DNA of 10,000 nt from contig VSJD01000124.1 in assembly GCA_008636095.1 (NCBI GenBank), forward strand, positions 1 to 10,000, in the 5' to 3' direction. The notes under the pieces are model-generated. The model searched no databases. It was not told the DNA's origin and worked only from the letters and a program-made list of their open reading frames with translations. Made by a program: the position numbers and the translations under genes. This document shows positions 1 through 8,740 of the stretch, piece by piece (position 1 is the stretch's first letter; every line of letters begins with the position of its first letter). Source of the DNA: Kiritimatiellota bacterium. Lineage in GTDB: Bacteria > Verrucomicrobiota > Kiritimatiellia > JAAZAB01.

Positions 1-131
1 TCGCCTTCCTCCCTCCAATCGGTTACCCTTTCAGAGTTGGCTTTGGGTGGTAGTTATTTCATGTTTCCATGAATGGTCCTCCTACAAGGGACTTTCACCC
101 TATTAACAACGCGCCCATGCTGGGCGCACAC
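1..131 (-). mobile_element. Group IIC intron, 5' end (cut off by window edge)
   Basis: Read on the minus strand from base 131 leftward, the sequence begins GUGUGCGCCCAGCAUGGGC and continues with UAAUAGGGUGAAAGUCCC. This fits the GUGYG 5' boundary and the first part of domain I of bacterial group IIC introns. The Oceanobacillus iheyensis intron, as I remember it, begins GUGUGCCCGGCAUGGG and then has UAUAGGGUGAGAGUCCC. The first bases form a GCGCCC/GGGCGC stem closed by an AGCAU loop. The rest of the ribozyme, and any reverse transcriptase/maturase gene in domain IV, would lie left of the window. The intron shares the orientation of the decarboxylase gene and starts 4 nt past a strong hairpin, which is the usual target of class C introns. 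A start two bases later, at 129 (GUGCG), cannot be excluded. No protein-coding frame in this stretch deserves annotation. Confidence 0.85.
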
Positions 132-134
132 AAT

Positions 135-172
135 CTCCTGCAGGCGACGTCCAAGAGGCCGCGCCTGAGGAG
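135..172 (-). terminator. Terminator-like hairpin after the decarboxylase gene; intron target
   Basis: Bases 135-146 pair with 162-172 in an 11-bp, mostly G+C stem with one unpaired base (G140). Inside it, 148-152 and 157-161 pair further, with one mismatch, around a four-base loop (153-156). On the minus strand the hairpin begins 10 nt after the stop codon of the acetolactate decarboxylase gene and is followed by only ATT before the group II intron. The U-tract expected of an intrinsic terminator is missing, possibly because the intron entered there. The likely original role is transcription termination of the decarboxylase gene. Confidence 0.7.
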
Positions 173-182
173 TAGCGGACGA

Positions 183-911
183 TCACTTCTCGGCCTTGTT
201 CAAATCCTGCTCGATATTGCGGGTAAAATCCTGGGTTAGGTAATCGAAGGTCATGGGGAGCGACAGCTCCAGCCGCGAAATGAACTGCACTCCGATGCGT
301 CCCTGGCGGGGACGGCATTCAAGCACATGCCCGCCACGGGTGAAATCGGTGGATAGAAAATGCAAATGCAGACCAGGCACATTGACCGAGCCCATAAATG
401 ACGGCGTAAAGAAACCGGCAAGCGTCCCGGCCACGTTCTGAAACTCGAACACCGGCTGGTCTTTGGCCACATCCGCCAGCGGCCGATAATTTTCCTGCTT
501 GGGCACGGAGCGCGTTTTCACATAGGCAAAGACACTCTCCATACGGATGGCATAAAAAAGGTTGGGTGAGGGCAGGAGCCGCTGGACCAGGTCCAAAAAC
601 GCCGGGTAATTCATTTCCTGCGCCACGTCCTCGTGGCTGATTGGCCGGTAAAACGTGACGCAGGCAAACGGCGTTAGACATGCATCATCAACGACCGCCA
701 CGCGGCCTTCTGAGTTCACCTGGTACACGGTGCCATCGAGCATGATCATTTCGCCGTCCAGGTTGTCAAACGTGCCCAGGCCGAAATCACCGTGCCGCTT
801 GATTTCCCGCAAGGGCACTTTTTCCTCGTAAAGCCCTTCCACCAACGCATTGACCGGCGCACACATGTAAAGCGAACTTTGGATCGGTGATGATTTGGGT
901 TGTGATTCCAT
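183..911 (-). CDS. budA: Alpha-acetolactate decarboxylase
   Basis: This 242-residue protein matches the acetolactate decarboxylase family along its whole length. The enzyme converts (S)-2-acetolactate to (R)-acetoin and CO2, in acetoin/butanediol formation or in disposal of surplus acetolactate. The N-terminal part has the family signature HGDFGLGTFDNLDGEM (residues 40-55). The C-terminal part has GTLAGFFTP followed by GLHLHFLSTDFTRGGH. His182, His184 and His195 have the 2- and 11-residue spacing of the zinc ligands known from the Brevibacillus enzyme (His194, His196, His207). Glu54 and Arg134 align with its Glu65 and Arg145, and Glu241 may stand for Glu253. No signal peptide is visible, so it should be cytoplasmic. 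The ATG at 911 is preceded by AAGGAAA at a suitable distance. No acetolactate synthase gene is in the window. The gene may be cotranscribed with the secreted-protein gene upstream, since the 104-bp gap shows no clear promoter. Confidence 0.92.
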   Translation of the reverse strand: MESQPKSSPIQSSLYMCAPVNALVEGLYEEKVPLREIKRHGDFGLGTFDNLDGEMIMLDGTVYQVNSEGRVAVVDDACLTPFACVTFYRPISHEDVAQEMNYPAFLDLVQRLLPSPNLFYAIRMESVFAYVKTRSVPKQENYRPLADVAKDQPVFEFQNVAGTLAGFFTPSFMGSVNVPGLHLHFLSTDFTRGGHVLECRPRQGRIGVQFISRLELSLPMTFDYLTQDFTRNIEQDLNKAEK

Positions 912-934
912 GCTATTTCCTTTTTAAAATCTTC

Positions 935-974
935 CATTCGACATTGGGCGTTCGAAGTTGGATGTTCGACGTTT
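935..974. repeat. Degenerate 14-bp tandem repeat, about 2.8 copies
   Basis: The units ATTCGACATTGGGC, GTTCGAAGTTGGAT and GTTCGACGTTT follow one another without gaps. Within them, TTCGA alternates with (A/G)TTGG. The repeat fills the gap between the decarboxylase and secreted-protein genes and leaves only about 20 nt for the ribosome-binding region of the decarboxylase gene. No coding potential or promoter is visible in it. Confidence 0.65.
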
Positions 975-985
975 GCTTATTCAGT

Positions 986-1006
986 GTCCGTCGTCTGTCG
1001 TCTGTC
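986..1006. repeat. 7-bp tandem repeat, three copies
   Basis: GTCCGTC, GTCTGTC and GTCTGTC stand in direct succession and are followed by the similar CTCCGGTCC. The array ends about 10 nt from the stop codon of the secreted-protein gene (stop at 1016-1018, minus strand). It is a separate short array from the neighbouring 14-bp one. Its function is unknown. Confidence 0.6.
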
Positions 1007-1015
1007 CTCCGGTCC

Positions 1016-2116
1016 TCAACGCTCCCGATAATGAAAGGCCGTCGTCAAAGCATCCACCACTACCAGGGTGGTGTGCAAGTAAAACGCCTGGTTGACGTAA
1101 TCGCCGTAATAGCCCCGGTACTGTTCATAATCACCCCATTTGCCGTCCGGCCGCTGGCTTTTCAGCAGGTAAAGGAGCGACTCCGGATATACCGGCAGGT
1201 CGGTGAAATGCAAGTAGCGCAGACAAGAGGTCAGTTCGGCCATAATGTCGGCATCGTCCAAGCCGATGCCATACGCGGTTAAGTCGGCTAACAGGGGACG
1301 TAAATAAGCCTTGTCCGGCTCCGAAAAAAAGTCGGCATCCAGTTTCTCACCAAATTCATACGGCACAAAGATTTCATGGGTCAGGTTGTACATTTCCATT
1401 TTGTTTTGCTTGAACCAGGCAGGCGTGTGGCGGGAGGAAATTACCCCGGTTTGGTAGGCGGCTTGCAGGGGAAAGGGCTCTTCCAATCCAAAATGCCGGT
1501 AGTAAAGATGGAAGGCCATGCGCTGATCGGATCCGCGATATTGCATATGGTCATTAAGCCGCGGCAGAACCTTGAGGATTTCCTGGCGATAAAGCTTGGT
1601 ATCCAGTCCGAAGCGGTCCATCAGGAATGCCACGCGCAGATAGGAAGTGGAGTCTTCCTTGAATTGCTGATCCGTAACGCGCAGCATATCGTGGTATCCC
1701 GGTGTGGCCGTAACGGCTGTAATACTGCGGATACGCTCCAGCAGGGCTTTCTTATCATCAGCTGTGGCAATGTCATAAAGCCGCAGGTAGATATCCAGCA
1801 GTTCGGCCAGCTTCTTCTTGCCCTTGATGCCGCGGGTGCGCAGGTCGGTCGGATTGACCTCCAGGGTGTCCAGCCAGCTTCGTGTCCGGACGAGCGCTTC
1901 CCGGTACTGCTCCTGGTGGCCGTCGAGGAAACTAACAATCGTCTTGGTTGAGCCGGCTGCCTTCGAGGGGCATCCGTTGGCAATGGAGGCCCTGTTTGAC
2001 GAAAGCAGAGCCGTCGCATCGGTTTTGTTCGTTATTGATTCAGCCGTAACGTATGCCCTGAAAAACGAATACAGGAGCCAAACCGTGATTGTTGTAAGGA
2101 GTCGGCTAATCCTCAT
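1016..2116 (-). CDS. Secreted helical protein of unknown function with a QW-like C-terminal motif
   Basis: I do not recognise a named family for this 366-residue protein. The N-terminus (MRISRLLTTITVWLLYSFF) has arginines and then a hydrophobic stretch. It ends in VTA before Glu26, a plausible signal peptidase I site, so export is likely. The mature part looks mainly alpha-helical. Residues 246-256 read THEIFVPYEFG. Near the C-terminus, KSQRPDGKWGD (319-329) is followed by HTTLVVVDAL (348-357). That pattern recalls the QW repeats and helix pairs of alpha/alpha-toroid proteins such as terpene cyclases, but the cyclase DxDD motif is not seen and enzyme activity is not implied. I chose the ATG at 2116 because AAAGG lies 7 nt upstream. 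A TTG at 2149 would add 11 residues and blur the signal peptide. The gene lies upstream of the decarboxylase gene on the same strand. Confidence 0.75.
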   Translation of the reverse strand: MRISRLLTTITVWLLYSFFRAYVTAESITNKTDATALLSSNRASIANGCPSKAAGSTKTIVSFLDGHQEQYREALVRTRSWLDTLEVNPTDLRTRGIKGKKKLAELLDIYLRLYDIATADDKKALLERIRSITAVTATPGYHDMLRVTDQQFKEDSTSYLRVAFLMDRFGLDTKLYRQEILKVLPRLNDHMQYRGSDQRMAFHLYYRHFGLEEPFPLQAAYQTGVISSRHTPAWFKQNKMEMYNLTHEIFVPYEFGEKLDADFFSEPDKAYLRPLLADLTAYGIGLDDADIMAELTSCLRYLHFTDLPVYPESLLYLLKSQRPDGKWGDYEQYRGYYGDYVNQAFYLHTTLVVVDALTTAFHYRER

Positions 2117-2150
2117 TGGCTTGCCTTTACATAACCTGATTTTTTTCAAA

Positions 2151-2254
2151 GGTAGGGACGCTTCTTGCTACTCTGCGAAGTCAGCGAAGGCTTCCTTCGC
2201 TACGAAGCACGAGCCGAAGAGTCCGTGGACTGGTCGAAGACCCCCGTCCCTACC
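2151..2254. repeat. 104-bp MITE/REP-like element with 10-bp terminal inverted repeats
   Basis: GGTAGGGACG (2151-2160) is matched exactly in inverted form by CGTCCCTACC (2245-2254). Inside, AGCGAAGG and CCTTCGCT (2183-2201) form a perfect 8-bp stem around a CTT loop. AGTCCGTGGACT (2220-2231) is another small palindrome. No target-site duplication is apparent at the ends, and there is no transposase. The element lies 34 nt upstream of the secreted-protein start codon, so it would form part of that gene's leader if transcription starts near 2272. This is probably a non-autonomous dispersed repeat. Confidence 0.7.
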
Positions 2255-2278
2255 ATAGTTCGTAAACTTGAAATCAAT

Positions 2279-2284
2279 ATTATA
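2279..2284 (-). promoter_or_regulatory. Possible -10 box for the secreted-protein gene
   Basis: On the minus strand this reads TATAAT, an exact -10 consensus in an A+T-rich stretch (about 2255-2333) otherwise empty of genes. No good -35 box is found at 16-18 bp. ATGACG occurs at a spacing of only 14. Transcription from here would run through the whole 2151-2254 repeat before the start codon at 2116. This is only a candidate. Confidence 0.3.
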
Positions 2285-2333
2285 CAAGTATTTTAGAGCG
2301 TCATGCGCCAGCATAAAAATGCATCCCGCTTAG

Positions 2334-3545
2334 TCAACGGCATTCTTGGAATGCCTCAAGCATCGCCAGGATGTTGGCGGACGGAACGTCGGGCTGGATG
2401 TTGTGAACCTGGGTAAATACAAATCCGCCGCCGGGCGCAAAATCGGCCATGCGCCGACACACTTCCTCGCGGACCTGCGCGGGCGTCCCGCGGGAAAGGA
2501 TTGCCTGTGTGTCACAGCCGCCGCCCCAGAATACCAGGTCGCGCCCAAATTCAGCCTTAAGCCGCTGCGAATCCATGCCGGCGGCGGAAACCTGCACGGG
2601 ATTAAGGGCATCCACCCCCGCCTCGATGAGTGCCGGGATGAAGGCGCTCACCGCGCCGCAGGAATGGAACAGGATAAACGCCCCGCTCTTGCGCTTAATG
2701 AACTGGAACAGCCGTTTCTGGTAAGGCCAGATCATTTTGCGGTAGGTGTCCGGCGAGAGCATTGGCCCCTGTTGGGTGCCGAGGTCATCGTTCACGAGCA
2801 CCACCTGGACCGCATTCCCGACCTGGTCGAAATACCGGTTACAGCGGCGGATATAGGCCTCGCACAATCGCTCCAGGAGCGCATGCGCCAGCGCGGGATT
2901 GTCCAGGAGATCCATCATAAAGACCTCGTAACCACGCAAAAACTGGCCAGCCGCCAGCAGATGCAACTGCAGGTTCGCAACCACAGCCCATTCCGTATCC
3001 TCGAACAGCCGGCGAGCGCGTAACGCGATGCTTTCCAGCGATTCGTCGGCAAATCCCGGCCAGTCGTAGGCTTCAATATCCGCCTGGAAGGCATTGAGGT
3101 CAGCGGGGGTTGTAACATGCGCCAGAGGGAAACAGGTCGGCTCAAAATAGAAGCCGCCTTCCGGCATGCGGGCGATGACGGACCCGTCCGGATCTTTCAC
3201 GACCAAGTCGCCGTTGGCTTCTCGTTGCGGGCACCATTTCTCCGGAATCTGGCAAGGGGACCCGTCCGAAAGATTAAACGGTTTCCAGCGCCGGGGCTCG
3301 ATGATCAGGGGGACGGTATCGCATTGAATAACGCGACGCAGATCGTCTTCCACTTTGGCAATCTGCTGATACACATCAAAGATTTGTGTTTCACCCGGCG
3401 GCAGATCCAAGGCCTGACGCAACCGGTTATAGGCGATGCCCGTGATCCCGGAAGATTCCGTCCCGCCAAGGTCCAGAGGCACGATGTCCGGCGCCTGGTG
3501 TCGCAAGGTTTTCACCACGCGCTCTCGCGAAGTCATGGCCGTCAC
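2334..3545 (-). CDS. Uroporphyrinogen decarboxylase (URO-D) superfamily protein, MtaA/CmuA-like methyltransferase type
   Basis: This 403-residue cytoplasmic protein has the URO-D superfamily layout: a start of the type TSRERVVKTLRHQAPDIVPLDLGG, a central DDLGTQQGPMLSPDTYRK (253-270), FHSCGAV (293-299) and GGGCDTQ (341-347). His294, Cys296 and Cys344 form the H-x-C...C set that binds zinc in corrinoid:thiol methyltransferases such as MtaA, MtbA and CmuA. A methyltransferase role is therefore likelier than haem synthesis. The methyl donor and acceptor are unknown, and no corrinoid protein gene is in the window. The start is the GTG at 3545, because AAGGAG (3553-3558) lies exactly 7 nt upstream. 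The in-frame ATG at 3536 would be 16 nt from it. The gene is divergent from the beta-galactosidase gene and has its own strong promoter. No hairpin terminator is obvious after its stop. Confidence 0.88.
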   Translation of the reverse strand: MTAMTSRERVVKTLRHQAPDIVPLDLGGTESSGITGIAYNRLRQALDLPPGETQIFDVYQQIAKVEDDLRRVIQCDTVPLIIEPRRWKPFNLSDGSPCQIPEKWCPQREANGDLVVKDPDGSVIARMPEGGFYFEPTCFPLAHVTTPADLNAFQADIEAYDWPGFADESLESIALRARRLFEDTEWAVVANLQLHLLAAGQFLRGYEVFMMDLLDNPALAHALLERLCEAYIRRCNRYFDQVGNAVQVVLVNDDLGTQQGPMLSPDTYRKMIWPYQKRLFQFIKRKSGAFILFHSCGAVSAFIPALIEAGVDALNPVQVSAAGMDSQRLKAEFGRDLVFWGGGCDTQAILSRGTPAQVREEVCRRMADFAPGGGFVFTQVHNIQPDVPSANILAMLEAFQECR

Positions 3546-3640
3546 GTCTCTGCTCCTTCCAAAAGAATGCCCGTTTTGTCCCGAAACGGCTTATGAATCG
3601 TTGCTTGTCCTTTTTCTGAAACAATGAAATTAATCTCGTT

Positions 3641-3669
3641 ATTATGGGAATTCTTACTAATCTTGTCAA
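3641..3669 (-). promoter_or_regulatory. Sigma70-type promoter for the URO-D-like gene
   Basis: On the minus strand TTGACA (3669-3664) and CATAAT (3646-3641) are separated by exactly 17 bp, which is 11 of 12 consensus positions. Transcription would start near base 3634 and give a leader of about 90 nt before the GTG start at 3545. Confidence 0.7.
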
Positions 3670-3678
3670 TTAATAGAA

Positions 3679-3722
3679 CACCCCACGCAAAAGCCATTGC
3701 GCGAACGGGGTGGCGCTCCTAC
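3679..3722. repeat. Decayed palindromic repeat
   Basis: CACCCC (3679-3684) pairs with GGGGTG (3707-3712), and CGCAA (3686-3690) pairs with TTGCG (3697-3701) inside it. The right side reads GCGAACGG, then six bases, then GCTCCTACAA. The repeat at 7283-7340 ends in GCGAACGG followed by CTCCTACAA, so the two are probably related copies. It lies between the two divergent promoters and has no coding potential. Confidence 0.5.
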
Positions 3723-3796
3723 AACTGCAATCTTCCTATGACCTGAACTTGCAGGCGCCTTGCGCCATTAGACCTATTGTTTTTGGGATTGTGTAA

Positions 3797-3826
3797 TTGA
3801 CTCAATATTAAGGCCAATATTAATAG
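3797..3826 (+). promoter_or_regulatory. Candidate beta-galactosidase promoter with a 9-bp direct repeat
   Basis: TTGACT (3797-3802) is a good -35 box. The matching -10 box is unclear: TATTAA at 3818-3823 would give a 15-bp spacer. The spacer holds a perfect direct repeat of CAATATTAA (3803-3811 and 3815-3823), 12 bp from copy to copy, each copy containing the palindrome AATATT. A repressor or activator site overlapping the promoter is plausible. The remaining leader up to 3957 (about 130 nt) shows nothing else that I can name. Confidence 0.4.
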
Positions 3827-3945
3827 TGCAGAACGATAAATTGTCATCCATTATCTTCTTGCGCCGGGGTAATAACGGGATAACGTAGCGCTTTATTCGT
3901 CGACCGGAGCATTCATTAAATGGCCTTATAGATGAAACGATATAA

Positions 3946-7248
<3,303 letters not shown>

Positions 7249-7282
7249 TGCATAGAACGGATCACGGAGCAATAGGTCCCGA

Positions 7283-7340
7283 TGTAGCGGCGGTTCGTGA
7301 GAACCGCAATGATATGCCGTTCTGGCGAACGGCTCCTACA
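7283..7340. repeat. 58-bp double-hairpin (REP-like) element
   Basis: TGTAG (7283-7287) and CTACA (7336-7340) are inverted ends. Between them are two perfect 7-bp hairpins: GCGGTTC/GAACCGC (7290-7307, loop GTGA) and GCCGTTC/GAACGGC (7316-7333, loop TGGC). The element starts 34 nt after the beta-galactosidase stop and could limit readthrough or stabilise the 3' end of the mRNA. It has no T-tract and is not a standard intrinsic terminator. Its right end resembles that of the repeat at 3679-3722. Confidence 0.65.
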
Positions 7341-7363
7341 ATCAGGAAATCCGAACATAATAG

Positions 7364-7373
7364 CCCCCCCCCC
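7364..7373. repeat. C10 homopolymer tract
   Basis: Ten consecutive cytosines lie 34 bp upstream of the -35 box of the ROK gene. Tracts of this length are prone to slippage in replication and to miscounting in sequencing. The tract lies outside any gene and outside the promoter core. Confidence 0.8.
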
Positions 7374-7406
7374 TCATCGCCCCTTTCTAATTAATAATTT
7401 ATTTGC

Positions 7407-7434
7407 TTGACAAAATTCAATATAAGCGTATTTT
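7407..7434 (+). promoter_or_regulatory. Sigma70-type promoter for the ROK-aminotransferase unit
   Basis: TTGACA (7407-7412) is a perfect -35 box. With a 16-bp spacer the -10 is TATTTT (7429-7434), in a strongly A+T-rich stretch. TTGA and TCAA (7407-7410, 7417-7420) form a small dyad overlapping the -35. TCAATATAAG (7417-7426) resembles TCAATATTAAG in the beta-galactosidase promoter region. Both are possible contacts for the repressor encoded just downstream. Transcription would start near 7441. Confidence 0.6.
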
Positions 7435-7466
7435 TAGTTACATTAATAGACAAATAGCCACTATAT

Positions 7467-8717
7467 ATGGTTGCAATGACAAAAAAACCTAACAATAAGG
7501 CATCGTTTTATAAATCAACGCTAATTGCACACGTGCGGCACTATGGCGCCGTTTCCAGGACACAACTGGGGCAATCAACCCATATTCGCATGCCGGTTGT
7601 TACCGCCTTGATCAGGGAGTTGATTGAAAATGGGGTTTTGGTTGAGTCCGGCCGAAGTGTAGCGGGGCGCGGCCGCAAGCAGATTTTATTAAGTCTGAAT
7701 GGCCGCCACGGTTTTGTGGTGGGCATTGAATTCGATTTAGATCACATGCTGGCGGTTGGCGTGGATGTGTGCGGTAACGTCGTGGCAAAACAGAGCATGC
7801 CCATGCCTGCTCTAAAGACAAACACCGCCATAGTGAAAGCATTGATCGCCCTGACCGAGTCCATGATCCGGGAATCCGGCTATGAACGATCGGCGTTGAA
7901 AGGGATTGGGATTGCCGATCCGGGGATTGTTGATTCCAAGGCGGGCGTGTCGCTGATGTGCACGCTCATGCCGGAATGGCGCAATGTGCCCTTGCGCCGT
8001 CTGGTCGAATCCCATTTTGCCGTTCCTGTTCTGCTGGATGAAAACACCCGTACCAAAACTCTTTGTGAACACCGCCATGGCGCGGGCCAGGGATTACAGC
8101 ACCTACTGCTCATTGACGTGGGCAGTGGTATCGGATGTGGTATTATTATGGACGGCCAGTTATATCGCGGACATACAAACATGGCCGGCGAGTTGGGACA
8201 TGTCCGGGTTGTGGAAAATGGTCCTATCTGCAACTGTGGCAGTTCCGGCTGCCTGGAGACGGTGGCCTCGTATCCGGCGATTATCCGCCAGGTAATCAAG
8301 GCCTTGCAGGATGGCACCCAATCCATGATTGCCGAACTGGCCGGCCATCGCCTGGAGGCCATTTCCATGGCTCACGTTTTTGAGGCGGCAGGGCACGGCG
8401 ACAAGCTGGCGCTGGGGCTGTTGGATCATGCAATTCAATATCTGGGTTATGCCATTGCCAATGCGGTCAACCTGTTCAATCCGGAAGCAGTTTTGATAAA
8501 CGCCCACCAGGCCGCCGCCGAGGATTTGATCGTGGCGCCGATCCAACAGATCATTGATCGGCATACCATTCGACTATCCGGCAAATCGCCGGAAATACGC
8601 GTGGCGAAAATCGGCGAGGAAGCCGGCGCGTGGGGCGCGGCCATGCTCATACTGGATCAATTGTTTGCCAGCGCCGCAGGAGCGGTAGGAAGCGCAATCA
8701 TAAACAGACGGGAATAA
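7467..8717 (+). CDS. ROK-family transcriptional repressor (NagC/Mlc/XylR type)
   Basis: This 416-residue protein has an N-terminal winged helix-turn-helix (about residues 15-62, including GAVSRTQLGQSTHIRMPVVTALIRE). It is followed by a ROK sugar-binding domain. GELGH (241-245) and CNCGSSGCLE (255-264) carry the zinc set His245, Cys255, Cys257 and Cys262, matching the Mlc ligands almost position for position. The kinase function looks lost: the N-terminal phosphate loop GIDIGGTK is replaced by GIEFDLDHM, and the catalytic Asp of the NDxN motif appears to be Asn193. It therefore should be a DNA-binding repressor released by a sugar or sugar phosphate. The neighbouring beta-galactosidase and aminotransferase genes are natural targets, and self-control is likely. 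The start is uncertain: ATG at 7467 or ATG at 7476, and neither has a clear Shine-Dalgarno sequence. Confidence 0.9.
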   Translation: MVAMTKKPNNKASFYKSTLIAHVRHYGAVSRTQLGQSTHIRMPVVTALIRELIENGVLVESGRSVAGRGRKQILLSLNGRHGFVVGIEFDLDHMLAVGVDVCGNVVAKQSMPMPALKTNTAIVKALIALTESMIRESGYERSALKGIGIADPGIVDSKAGVSLMCTLMPEWRNVPLRRLVESHFAVPVLLDENTRTKTLCEHRHGAGQGLQHLLLIDVGSGIGCGIIMDGQLYRGHTNMAGELGHVRVVENGPICNCGSSGCLETVASYPAIIRQVIKALQDGTQSMIAELAGHRLEAISMAHVFEAAGHGDKLALGLLDHAIQYLGYAIANAVNLFNPEAVLINAHQAAAEDLIVAPIQQIIDRHTIRLSGKSPEIRVAKIGEEAGAWGAAMLILDQLFASAAGAVGSAIINRRE

Positions 8718-8726
8718 CGCAATAAC

Positions 8727-8732
8727 AGGAGG
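8727..8732 (+). promoter_or_regulatory. Ribosome-binding site of the aminotransferase gene
   Basis: AGGAGG is a perfect Shine-Dalgarno sequence 8 nt before the ATG at 8741. It settles the start against the out-of-frame ATG at 8736, which is only 3 nt away and reaches a stop after about 50 codons. It lies in the 23-nt gap after the ROK stop codon, so the two genes are probably translated from one mRNA. Confidence 0.85.
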
Positions 8733-8740
8733 ATCATGTC

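Noticed and set aside
132..172. attC recombination site
   Set aside because: The bulged stem is attC-like, but no GTTRRRY core is present at the expected side and no cassette array is visible. A terminator plus class C intron explains the site better.
103..318. Minus-strand open frame of 71 codons running from the decarboxylase gene into the intron
   Set aside because: It overlaps the decarboxylase gene in another frame and crosses the hairpin and intron boundary, so it is not a gene.
1376..1951. Plus-strand open frame of 191 codons
   Set aside because: It is antisense to the secreted-protein gene. That gene has a Shine-Dalgarno sequence and a coherent signal peptide, whereas this frame has neither.
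2117..2149. Upstream TTG start for the secreted protein
   Set aside because: It would put a charged KKIRLCKGK stretch before a good signal peptide and has no better ribosome-binding site than the ATG at 2116 with AAAGG 7 nt upstream.
2346..3023. Plus-strand open frame of 225 codons
   Set aside because: It is antisense to the well-supported URO-D family gene, has no recognisable motif and no ribosome-binding site evidence.
3754..3766. GGCGC/GCGCC hairpin as a terminator
   Set aside because: The stem is only 5 bp and the nearest T-run is 12 nt further on. No gene ends near it.
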